Shown: positions 49,698 through 57,944 of the stretch, piece by piece
Layout: every line of letters begins with the position of its first letter
How positions within the stretch are numbered: position 1 is the stretch's first letter
NCBI GenBank assembly: GCA_965613685.1
Contig: OZ277031.1
Location: 1,054,001-1,118,000, forward strand
Reading direction: 5' to 3'
DNA length: 64,000 bases
Origin: Methylotenera oryzisoli_B
GTDB taxonomy: Bacteria; Pseudomonadota; Gammaproteobacteria; Burkholderiales; Methylophilaceae
The notes under the pieces: generated by a model
What the model saw: the letters and a program-made list of their open reading frames with translations, nothing else
Told to the model about the DNA's origin: nothing
Database searches by the model: none
Position numbers and translations under genes: made by a program

Positions 49698-50516
49698 TTA
49701 CGCAACCGCTCCTAAAGCGCTTAACTCCGCCTCGGTAAAGCCCGCCTCACGTCTCGCGGCCAAATTAAATGGCCCGCGCAATTTTGGCGCCAGGTAAGTC
49801 ACGCACAAGGCTTCAAATGTTGGCAAAGGCGCCACGCCTTGTTGTTGGCATAAGAAGTTAAACCAACGGTTACCTATGGCCACGTGGCCAACCTCGTCAC
49901 GCAAGGTGATGTCCAATATCGCCGCCGCCAATTCATCGCCGGCCTGCGCCAACTTCGCGCGTAAAGCCGGTAAGGCATCCAAGCCTCGGGCTTCCATGGT
50001 GCGTGGCACCAAGGCCATGCGTGCCAACACATCGTGTTTGGTTTTGTCTACCATCTCCCACAAGCTGTTGTGCGCATCAAAGTCGCCGTAGGCAAAGCCC
50101 AAATGCTGCAAATGGTCTTTTAATAAATTGAAATGGCCGGCTTCCTCGCTCGCCACCTTAAGCCAATCGGCATAATAAGCAGTTGGCATGCCATCAAATC
50201 GCCAGATCGCATCCAAGGCCAAATTAATCGCATTGAATTCGATGTGGCATAAGGCGTGAATCAAGGCGGCACGGCCTGCTACTGTGTTCATGGCGCGGCG
50301 CTTAACCTGCAATGGCGGCACCAATACCGGCTTGGCCGGTCGGCCTGGGATGGCTAAATCAGAATGCAGTTTAGCCGCAACATTAAGCGTCAGCCCTGCT
50401 TGCTGCCAATGCAGAAAAAGCCGATTAACGGCGGAAGATTTAAGTTCGGGATCCGGCTCGGCTAAGCAAGCCAAGGCCAACTGACGTAGCTCATTAGGGG
50501 CAGCCATAGGACGCAT
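49698..50516 (-). CDS. DUF455 ferritin-like protein
   Basis: A 272-residue protein of the DUF455 family, four-helix ferritin-like fold. Candidate di-iron ligands occur in ALCHIEFNAINLALDA, ASEEAGHFNLL and LRDEVGHVAIGNRWF (E and ExxH motifs). Some relatives are annotated with tRNA-hydroxylase MiaE-like folds; the substrate is unknown. It follows the beta-propeller gene by 14 bp and ends the leftward fcc run. Confidence 0.86.
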   Translation of the reverse strand: MRPMAAPNELRQLALACLAEPDPELKSSAVNRLFLHWQQAGLTLNVAAKLHSDLAIPGRPAKPVLVPPLQVKRRAMNTVAGRAALIHALCHIEFNAINLALDAIWRFDGMPTAYYADWLKVASEEAGHFNLLKDHLQHLGFAYGDFDAHNSLWEMVDKTKHDVLARMALVPRTMEARGLDALPALRAKLAQAGDELAAAILDITLRDEVGHVAIGNRWFNFLCQQQGVAPLPTFEALCVTYLAPKLRGPFNLAARREAGFTEAELSALGAVA

Positions 50517-50530
50517 GTAAAGGGCAGGCC

Positions 50531-51391
50531 TTATGGTAAAACGATGAAATCCAACTCGCCGGCTTTCATGTCTGGCACCATCAAGACTTTTTCGTCTTTA
50601 GTCAGGGCAATGTCCGCTGCCGATTGGTAGGTAGCAGCTAAGGGGGTGACTTCGCCGTTCATGTCCAGGCGGAACACTTTGCCATTTTTCCAATCGCTAA
50701 CAAACATGCTGCCATTGGCATGGTGCACCACACCATCGCCGCCGCCAAAGCCTAGCGCTATATCCAGCAACTGCCTAGTGGCGAGGTTATAGCTATACAA
50801 AATACCCGAGGCAAAATCCACCACCATCAGCACGTCACCGGTGTCGTCCATTAACAGACCGTTAGGTGCCAAAATCCGGTTGTCTTGCTGACCGTTGATG
50901 AGCAAGCGCACCTGGCCTTGGGCATTAATTTGGTAAACCGCACCGCCCTTGCCTTTCAAGTCGCCGCTGTCACTGACGTATAAATTGCCAGCCAGATCGG
51001 CTTCCAAATCATTTAAAAATAGCGGCGTTACCGGGAAGGCCGAGGCTGCCGCAAAGACTTCAGCCTGACCTTGCTTGGGCCCACTTAAGGCTAATTTTAA
51101 GATGCGTTTATTGTCTGCCACATAAAGAGACTGACCTATGATGGCCAAGCCTTTTGGGTCATCCAAGCCTTTAGCAAACAACGTCACTTGCCCCGCTTCG
51201 ATGACGCTGATTTGGCCGTCGCCGTCCACGCCAAAGCCATTGATCTCGGAGACAAACACCCGACCATCGGTCGCTTGCACCACCGATTCCGGCATTTTCA
51301 ACCCGCTGATTTTTTGTGTGCTTAAAGGAGCCCCCTGAGCCACAGGAATAAGGGCGCTCAACAATAAGGCCAGTAATGTGTGTTTGATCAT
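50531..51391 (-). CDS. periplasmic beta-propeller protein (SMP-30/NHL-like)
   Basis: A 286-residue exported protein with signal peptide (HTLLALLLSALIPVAQG) and six repeating strands typical of SMP-30, gluconolactonase or NHL propellers (e.g. LDDPKGLAIIGQSLYVADNKRILKLAL; LAPNGLLMDDTGDVLMVVDFASGILYSYNL). It lies 21 bp after the flavocytochrome c flavoprotein. Whether it hydrolyses lactones or merely binds partners cannot be told from sequence. Confidence 0.78.
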   Translation of the reverse strand: MIKHTLLALLLSALIPVAQGAPLSTQKISGLKMPESVVQATDGRVFVSEINGFGVDGDGQISVIEAGQVTLFAKGLDDPKGLAIIGQSLYVADNKRILKLALSGPKQGQAEVFAAASAFPVTPLFLNDLEADLAGNLYVSDSGDLKGKGGAVYQINAQGQVRLLINGQQDNRILAPNGLLMDDTGDVLMVVDFASGILYSYNLATRQLLDIALGFGGGDGVVHHANGSMFVSDWKNGKVFRLDMNGEVTPLAATYQSAADIALTKDEKVLMVPDMKAGELDFIVLP

Positions 51392-51412
51392 GATTATTTC
51401 CTATGCATGTAG

Positions 51413-52687
51413 TTAACTAAGCGTATCGGCCCAGATATTGTTGGCCCAGGCGTGGGCATAGCCGGCTTCTTTTTCATTGGGGCTGATGGACACGCCGCCA
51501 CCCTCGGCCGACACCATTATTTTCTTGCCGGCGTCGTAGCGGTAAACGTTGGCCACGTGCATGGCAGCATGATCGTTGATGAAGCTGTAACAGGTGTTAG
51601 CAAACACCGGTGCGACATCAGGCAAACTGCCACTCATCAATTGCACGATGGCGCTGGCACAGACCTTGGCTTGGTTGGTCGCCATGTGCGCCGATTTTGG
51701 CAAGCCCGCTGCCACGCTGTCACCCAATACGTACACGTCCGGCACCAACTTGGATTCGTAAGTTAGAAAATTCACGTCACACCAAGGGTAGTCTTTTTCC
51801 GTCAAACCGGCTACTTGGGCTATTTTACCCGCGCGTTGCGGCGGAATAAAGTTCAGTACGTCGGCCTTGATGCTGTCGAATTCGGTGCTAACGGTTTTAG
51901 TAGCCAGGTTGATGTGGCTAATGGCGTTGTCTGATCGGTAATCGATGATACCAGCATAGGTTTCGTTAAAGACCTTAGCAAACAAGCCTTTTTTAGAAAT
52001 GATTTCCGCATTGGCATCGAGCACGATTACCTTACTTTTGGCCTTGTGTTGCTTGAAATAACTGGCCACTTGGCAAGCCCGTTCATAAGGGCCAGGCGGG
52101 CAGCGATACGGCGCCTTGGGCACGTTCATGACAAACACCCCACCGTCTGCCATGGCCTCCAACTGTTGCCGTAAATTGACCGTTTGCCAACCGGCTTTCC
52201 ATGCATGCGGCACTTGTTTTTGCGCGTCCAAGCTGGCCAACATGGGCCATTCTTGGTAATTAAAATCCACGCCTGGGGCCACGATTAATCGGTCGTAACT
52301 GAGTGTGCCGCCCAGCATGGTGATGTGCTTAGCGGCCGCATCAATGGCGGTCACCGTGTCATGCCTAAAAATAACACCGTGATTGGCCTGCAAGCCATCG
52401 TAGCCAAAGGTCAGGTCGTTGATGCTCTTGCTGCCACCCAAAACCAAATTGCTCATGGGGCAGGATACAAACTGGCGGTTGGCCTCGACCAGCACCACCT
52501 CGATGGCACCTAAGCTCCACAAGCGCAAGTATTTGGCTGCCGTGGCACCGGCGTAGCCACCGCCGACGATGACCACGCGACCCATGGGCAGCTTGCTGGC
52601 CATGGCCAAGCTAGGACGGCTAGCTAAAACCAAGCCGGTTGCGCCTATGGCCTTGATGAAAACCCGTCTATTAAACGGCTCAGCCAT
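51413..52687 (-). CDS. fccB: flavocytochrome c sulfide dehydrogenase flavoprotein subunit (FccB/SoxF-like)
   Basis: A 424-residue FAD protein that oxidises sulfide in the periplasm and passes electrons to a cytochrome c. The N-terminus NRRVFIKAIGATGLVLAS is a Tat-type signal (RRxFIK). The FAD motif is VVIVGGGYAGATAAKYL, with redox cysteines in FVSCPMSNLVLGG and a second near PYRCPPGPYERACQVASYF. The C-terminal YGYDAGK...AEGGGVSISPNEKEAGYAHAW-type end is the FCSD flavin-binding region. It overlaps the cytochrome gene by 8 bp. Sulfide as substrate is inferred from the family. Confidence 0.86.
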   Translation of the reverse strand: MAEPFNRRVFIKAIGATGLVLASRPSLAMASKLPMGRVVIVGGGYAGATAAKYLRLWSLGAIEVVLVEANRQFVSCPMSNLVLGGSKSINDLTFGYDGLQANHGVIFRHDTVTAIDAAAKHITMLGGTLSYDRLIVAPGVDFNYQEWPMLASLDAQKQVPHAWKAGWQTVNLRQQLEAMADGGVFVMNVPKAPYRCPPGPYERACQVASYFKQHKAKSKVIVLDANAEIISKKGLFAKVFNETYAGIIDYRSDNAISHINLATKTVSTEFDSIKADVLNFIPPQRAGKIAQVAGLTEKDYPWCDVNFLTYESKLVPDVYVLGDSVAAGLPKSAHMATNQAKVCASAIVQLMSGSLPDVAPVFANTCYSFINDHAAMHVANVYRYDAGKKIMVSAEGGGVSISPNEKEAGYAHAWANNIWADTLS

Positions 52688-53096
52688 GTTCGGCCTCTAA
52701 TTTTTGCTGGCTCAAGGGCGGCCGTATGACGCGTATTTGCATGGAAAAATGCGTGGCCAGCAAGTCGATTTCCTCCAAGCTTAAGCCCCTGCTGTGTTGG
52801 TGCATGATGGTGGCCTTGCGCGTGCCGTCCCTAAAGCCTAGCAATTTGCTTAACAGGTCCTCACGCGTCCTACCAGCCAAGACCGGATTGTTCTCCTCAC
52901 TAGTATTGCCACCCTCTTTTACCATGGCATTGCCTTGCGTGCCGTGGCAAGCAGCACAGGAGGCCGCTAGGGTACGCACGTGGATGGCTTGCTCGGGACT
53001 GAAAGCAAAAACCCCATCGGCATGGCCAATTATGGACCATAGCGATGGGGTGATGAGGCTAGCTAGCAGTAAGCAAAAAGACGACGCGTTTTTCAT
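52680..53096 (-). CDS. fccA: c-type cytochrome subunit partner of the flavoprotein (FccA/SoxE-like)
   Basis: A 138-residue exported monohaem cytochrome. The signal peptide is followed by LAASCAACHGTQGN (haem Cys47, Cys50, His51) and a C-terminal axial methionine in ATIMHQHSRGLSLEEIDLLATHFS. It overlaps the flavoprotein gene by 8 bp, so the two are made together as a flavocytochrome c. Only one haem site is present, unlike the dihaem partner in some Allochromatium-type enzymes. Confidence 0.85.
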   Translation of the reverse strand: MKNASSFCLLLASLITPSLWSIIGHADGVFAFSPEQAIHVRTLAASCAACHGTQGNAMVKEGGNTSEENNPVLAGRTREDLLSKLLGFRDGTRKATIMHQHSRGLSLEEIDLLATHFSMQIRVIRPPLSQQKLEAEHG

Positions 53097-53126
53097 CGGG
53101 TCCCTTGCTTACCCTATCGGCTTAAT

Positions 53127-53615
53127 TTAGAAACAACGCTCTTCTAGACAACCGTCTTCTTTCACGCCTAGTTTAGTTAGCAACTCCACCATAGGTTTGT
53201 CGTTCACGTCTTTAACCGCACGCAGTATGGATACATCGGCTTTTAACTTGATGTTGATGTCGGCACCACTGGCCGCTAACAATTTAACCATCTCTGGGTA
53301 GCCATTGAATACCGCCAAGTGAAACGCGGTGTTGTGTGATAGCGGGTGGATGTAATTGATATCGCCGCCTTTGCTAACGATGTATTTAACCACTTCCAAT
53401 TGGTTTTTATTGGCCGCCATTTGGACAGGTGACCAAGCAAACGATTTGTAATTGGCATTAGCGGCATCGGCTTCCACGTATTTCTTAACGATTTTCATGT
53501 TGCCACTGGTGATAGCCTCAACGTATTCAATGGCATCATCGTCAGTAACAGCAGCCATGGCGTTCATGGAAAAACTTAAAACGATTGCAGCTAACAAGGT
53601 ATTCAAAAATTTCAT
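53127..53615 (-). CDS. small exported ankyrin-repeat protein
   Basis: A 162-residue protein with signal peptide (LNTLLAAIVLSFSMNAMA) and three to four ankyrin repeats (e.g. NKNQLEVVKYIVSKGGDINYIHPLSHNTAFHLAVFNGYPEMVKLLAASGADI), ending in a cysteine pair (GCLEERCF). GGAGATTAGTAAC precedes the ATG at 53615; a TTG reading at 53630 overlaps this site and is rejected. It is 36 bp after purL and 30 bp before fccA, so it may be cotranscribed with the flavocytochrome genes. Confidence 0.8.
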   Translation of the reverse strand: MKFLNTLLAAIVLSFSMNAMAAVTDDDAIEYVEAITSGNMKIVKKYVEADAANANYKSFAWSPVQMAANKNQLEVVKYIVSKGGDINYIHPLSHNTAFHLAVFNGYPEMVKLLAASGADINIKLKADVSILRAVKDVNDKPMVELLTKLGVKEDGCLEERCF

Positions 53616-53651
53616 GTTACTAATCTCCAAGGTTGTTTTTATAGTTCATTC

Positions 53652-56600
53652 TTAATTAATGTGGCGTCTTGCATTGCGGAACATACGAATCCAAGCACTG
53701 TCTTCACCGTCCCCGCAACGCTGCCAAGTATTTTGCACGTTGCGTATAACCCGCTCAGGATGAGGCATCATAATACTAAATCGGCCGTCTGTGCTGGTTA
53801 ATCCGGTTAGCCCTTGTGGCGAACCATTCGGGTTATACGGATAAGTCGTGGTTGGCTGAGCGGCGTGATCAATGAAACGCATGGTCACTAACTTATTAGC
53901 CAACAGCCCATTGACTGCGCTCGCGTCAGAAAATTCCGCATAGCCTTCACCGTGTGCCACGGCTATCGGCATTTTACTGCCGGCCATGCCTTTAAAGAAC
54001 AAGGACGGGCTGTCCAACACTTCCACCATGGCCAAACGCGCTTCAAACTGCTCGGATTGGTTGCGCACAAAATGCGGCCAATGGGCCGCACCCGGAATCA
54101 ACTCGCGCAAATTACTCATCATCTGGCAACCGTTGCACACGCCCAAGGCAAAGCTATCGGAACGGGCAAAAAAGGCAGCGAACTCATCGCGGGCACGGGC
54201 ATTGAAAAGAATAGACTTGGCCCAGCCTTCGCCGGCGCCCAAGACGTCGCCATAAGAGAAGCCGCCGCATGCAACAAAGCCAGCGAAATCAGCCAAGCTC
54301 ACCCGACCGGCAATCACGTCACTCATGTGCACATCAAACGTGGCAAAGCCGGCGCGATCAAACGAGGCTGCCATTTCCACCTGACCGTTGACACCTTGTT
54401 CACGCAAAATCGCCATTTTTGGACGCGCGCCTGCATTGATATAAGGCGCAGCCACGTTGTCGTTCACATCAAAGCTTAATTCGCTAAATAAGCCGCGGTT
54501 GTTCACGTCTAAAATCTTGTCGTACTCTTGTTGCGCGCACACTGGGTTATCACGCAGCTTTTGCATGCGGTAGGTGGTTTCCGACCACATGCGGTGCAAG
54601 TTAACACGACTGTCGCTGAACACGGCTTTACCATGCTGCTTAATCGCTACGAGGTCGCCCTGTACCACCTCGCCGATGACATGGGCCAAGCCATTAAACT
54701 GCGCGGCAATGGCCGTCGCTTGATCGGCCGGCACTTGGATAACGGCACCCAATTCTTCGTTGTATAAAATACTGGCAATGTCGCCTGGCAAAGCAGACAA
54801 ATCCACTTGCAAGCCGCAATGACCGGCAAAAGCCATTTCCACTAAGGTGGTGAACAACCCCCCGTCGGATCTATCGTGGTAAGCCAGCAATTTACCGGCC
54901 GCATTCAAGGCTTGTATGCTGTTGAAAAAATGCTTCAATTGCGCGGCATCGTCCACATCCGGCGCCTCGTTACCCAGCGCGCCGTAAACTTGCGCCAAAC
55001 TGGAACCGCCCATGCGATTTTTACCGGCACCCAAGTCAATTAAGATTAACTTAGTATCGCCGTCGGTTTGCAATTGCGGAGTAAGCGTTTTGCGTGCATC
55101 CGGCGTGGCGGCAAACGCCGTCACCACCAAGGATATAGGCGAGGTCACGGCTTTATCTTGGCCGTTTTCTTGCCACACGGTTTTCATGCTCATGGAGTCT
55201 TTGCCGACCGGTATGCTGATGCCTAATTCCGGGCACAATGCCATGCCCACGGCTTTTACAGTGGCATACAGGGCAGCGTCTTCGCCAGCGTGACCGGCTG
55301 GCGCCATCCAGTTGGCCGACAATTTCAATTCGCTGATGTCGTCTACCAAGCAGGCCGCCATATTGGTCAGCGCTTCGCCTATGGCCATGCGTCCCGATGC
55401 CGGTGCGTCTATCAAGGCCAGCGGGGCTTTTTCACCTATGGCAAAGGCTTCGCCGCAATAGGTTTCATAACCGGCCAAGGTCACGGCCACATCGGCCACC
55501 GGCACTTGCCATGGACCGACCATTTGCTCGCGCGCCACCAAACCGGTGACCGAACGGTCGCCTATGGTGATTAAAAAGGTTTTATCGGCCACGCCTGGCA
55601 GGCGTAATACGCGTGCCGCGGCTTCTTGCAAATCGATGTTAGCGGTGGCAAAGGGGCTTAATTGACGGCTGGCGCTTTTAACATCGCGGGTCATTTTGGG
55701 CGGCTTGCCCAATAATACCGACATATCCATGTCCACCGGCTTGTTAGCAAAATGGCTGTCGGACACCGTCAAATGGCGCTCGGCTGTCGCCACGCCGACC
55801 ACGGCAAACGGGCAACGCTCGCGTTCGCAAATCGCTTTGAAGCGTGGCAAATCTTCTTGCCGTATGGCCATCACGTAACGCTCTTGCGCTTCGTTGCTCC
55901 ATAATTCGCGTGGCGACATGCCCGGCTCTTCATTGTGCACATCACGCAATTGGAAAGTTGCGCCGACGCCGGCATCGTTGACCAATTCAGGGAAAGCATT
56001 GGATATACCACCGGCCCCGACATCGTGTATGCTCAAAATCGGGTTGGCCTCACCCAATTGCCAGCAACGGTCTATCACTTCTTGCGCACGTCTTTCCAAT
56101 TCTGGGTTACCGCGTTGCACCGAATCAAAATCCAGATTTTCTACGTTGCTGCCGGTGTCCATGCTGGAGGCAGCGCTGCCACCCAAACCAATCAACATGG
56201 CCGGGCCGCCCAATTGAATAAGGGCCGCGCCCGCAGGGATAGGGTTCTTTTTAGCATGCTGGGCGGAAATATTGCCTATGCCGCCTGCCAACATAATCGG
56301 CTTGTGGTAGCCACGCATTTCGCTTTGACCCTTGGCATCCACACTGGCCAATTCAAAGGTGCGGAAATAACCGGCAATGTTAGGACGACCAAACTCGTTG
56401 CTGTAAGCCGCGCCGCCTAATGGGCCGTCTATCATGATTTGGAACGGCGAAGCGATCCGACCCGGCTTGCCGTAAGCGGCTTGTTCCCAAGGTTGAATGA
56501 AATCGGGTATGGCCAAATTGGATACCGAGAAACCGCTTAAGCCGGCTTTAGGCTTGGAGCCGCTACCGGTTGCGCCTTCGTCACGAATCTCGCCGCCGGC

Positions 56601-57590
56601 CCCGGTCGCCGCACCGGCAAAAGGAGAAATAGCAGTAGGATGATTATGCGTTTCCACCTTCATCAGATAATGCATTTCTTCTTCAACGAAGCGGTATGCG
56701 CCGTCCGCGGTCGGATAGAAACGTTTGGTTTTGGTGCCCGGCGCTTGCCCCGCCACAATCGATGAATTATCCGAGTACGCCACCACGGTCTTGCCTGGGT
56801 TGAGCTTATGGGTATTGCGTATCATGGCGAACAAAGACAGGTCTTGCACCTCGCCGTCTATCACCCAATCCGCATTGAATATTTTATGGCGGCAATGCTC
56901 GGAGTTAGCTTGGGCAAACATCATCAATTCCACATCGGTGGGATTGCGCGCAATTTTAGTGAAGTTATCAAATAAATAATCTACTTCATCGGGCGACAAA
57001 GCCAAGCCCATGTCGGCATTGGCTTTTTCCAGGGCGGCTTTACCACCTTGCAATAGGTCCACGCGGCTTAATGGCTTAGGGCTATCGCTATGGTATAGCT
57101 GCTCGGCGTCTTGCAAATGGGCAAACACGCCTTCGGTCATGCGGTCGTGTATCAGCGGCAACAACAACTGACGCTCCGCTGGCGTCAAGGCTTGTCCGTT
57201 AAGCGTTTGCACGTAATAGGCCACGCCACGCTCCACCCTTTGCACCTCAGGCAAACCGCAATGCTGAACGATGTCGGTCGCGCGCGACGCCCAAGGCGAG
57301 ATCGTGCCTATGCGCGGTAACACCAAGAAAAATTCACCCGACGGGTCTTCTGCTGGCAACTGCGGACCGTAGGTCAACACTTGTTCCAACCGTGCTTGCT
57401 GCGCCGCGCTTAAAGCCGCGTCTTTAGTCCAAACGAAATGCCTAAACTCCGCATACAAATGCTTGATATTGCTGCCGGATGCGCCCGCTTTGGCTTGCAA
57501 GCTGGCCAAGATTTTATCAATGCGAAATGGGGATAAAGCTGCGCTGCCACGCAGACTAAGCATAGGAGAGGTTGCGTTAGTTGGAGTCAT
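53652..57590 (-). CDS. purL: phosphoribosylformylglycinamidine synthase (large, single-chain)
   Basis: A 1312-residue enzyme of purine synthesis that turns FGAR into FGAM using glutamine and ATP. All domains are in one chain, as in proteobacteria: an N-terminal PurS-like part, two AIRS-type synthase domains (FMMFAQANSEHCRHKIF and SPFAGAATGAGGEIRDEGATGSG; later NPILSIHDVGAGGISNAFPE and VGKDSMSMKT), and a C-terminal glutamine amidotransferase (SFALGVCNGCQMMSNL with the nucleophile Cys; AHGEGYAEF). It starts with ATG at 57590 and lies next to a repeat-filled gap. Confidence 0.96.
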   Translation of the reverse strand: MTPTNATSPMLSLRGSAALSPFRIDKILASLQAKAGASGSNIKHLYAEFRHFVWTKDAALSAAQQARLEQVLTYGPQLPAEDPSGEFFLVLPRIGTISPWASRATDIVQHCGLPEVQRVERGVAYYVQTLNGQALTPAERQLLLPLIHDRMTEGVFAHLQDAEQLYHSDSPKPLSRVDLLQGGKAALEKANADMGLALSPDEVDYLFDNFTKIARNPTDVELMMFAQANSEHCRHKIFNADWVIDGEVQDLSLFAMIRNTHKLNPGKTVVAYSDNSSIVAGQAPGTKTKRFYPTADGAYRFVEEEMHYLMKVETHNHPTAISPFAGAATGAGGEIRDEGATGSGSKPKAGLSGFSVSNLAIPDFIQPWEQAAYGKPGRIASPFQIMIDGPLGGAAYSNEFGRPNIAGYFRTFELASVDAKGQSEMRGYHKPIMLAGGIGNISAQHAKKNPIPAGAALIQLGGPAMLIGLGGSAASSMDTGSNVENLDFDSVQRGNPELERRAQEVIDRCWQLGEANPILSIHDVGAGGISNAFPELVNDAGVGATFQLRDVHNEEPGMSPRELWSNEAQERYVMAIRQEDLPRFKAICERERCPFAVVGVATAERHLTVSDSHFANKPVDMDMSVLLGKPPKMTRDVKSASRQLSPFATANIDLQEAAARVLRLPGVADKTFLITIGDRSVTGLVAREQMVGPWQVPVADVAVTLAGYETYCGEAFAIGEKAPLALIDAPASGRMAIGEALTNMAACLVDDISELKLSANWMAPAGHAGEDAALYATVKAVGMALCPELGISIPVGKDSMSMKTVWQENGQDKAVTSPISLVVTAFAATPDARKTLTPQLQTDGDTKLILIDLGAGKNRMGGSSLAQVYGALGNEAPDVDDAAQLKHFFNSIQALNAAGKLLAYHDRSDGGLFTTLVEMAFAGHCGLQVDLSALPGDIASILYNEELGAVIQVPADQATAIAAQFNGLAHVIGEVVQGDLVAIKQHGKAVFSDSRVNLHRMWSETTYRMQKLRDNPVCAQQEYDKILDVNNRGLFSELSFDVNDNVAAPYINAGARPKMAILREQGVNGQVEMAASFDRAGFATFDVHMSDVIAGRVSLADFAGFVACGGFSYGDVLGAGEGWAKSILFNARARDEFAAFFARSDSFALGVCNGCQMMSNLRELIPGAAHWPHFVRNQSEQFEARLAMVEVLDSPSLFFKGMAGSKMPIAVAHGEGYAEFSDASAVNGLLANKLVTMRFIDHAAQPTTTYPYNPNGSPQGLTGLTSTDGRFSIMMPHPERVIRNVQNTWQRCGDGEDSAWIRMFRNARRHIN

Positions 57591-57646
57591 GAAGTTGGGC
57601 TAAAAAATAAGTGCAATGGCGAAAGCTGAATTCTATCAGATACAAA

Positions 57647-57943
57647 CCGTAGGTCGGACTTTAGTCCGACAAAAATACCTAACGCCTGCGCCTCGGGCTG
57701 AAGCCCGGCCTACAAAGAAAAAAGATAAGCAACGGCCTGTAGAAGCGCAATTTAATCCGCGAATGGCAAGGTTGCATTCGCGATCTGAAGATCGCTCCTA
57801 CAAAATCCAAATCCATCAAGCCGTAGGTCGGACTTTAGTCCGACAAAAATACCTAACGCCTGCACCTCGGGCTGAAGCCCGGCCTACAAAGAAAAAAGAT
57901 AAGCAACGGCCTGTAGGAGCGCAATTTATTGCGCGAATGGCAA
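57647..57943 (+). repeat. 123-bp direct repeat of REP-like units, period 174 bp
   Basis: The purL-glgP gap (57591-57944, 354 bp) holds no true gene. Two 123-bp copies, 57647-57769 and 57821-57943, differ at only four positions. Each contains GTAGGTCGGACTTTAGTCCG, then an inverted CGGGCTGAAGCCCGGCCTAC, then a GTAG(G/A)AGCG...GCGAAT unit. Between the copies an inverted GTAGGAGCG unit lies at 57776-57801. Because 174 is a multiple of three, an apparent 110-codon frame crosses both copies; it is not considered coding. Confidence 0.85.
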
Positions 57944-57944
57944 C

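Noticed and set aside
55935..56420. Frames of 100-180 codons on the plus strand opposite purL and glgP
   Set aside because: They are antisense shadows of large conserved genes and show no recognisable motifs.
57647..57943. Possible CRISPR-like array
   Set aside because: Only two long copies made of inverted hairpins with one spacer; unit size and layout do not fit CRISPR repeats.
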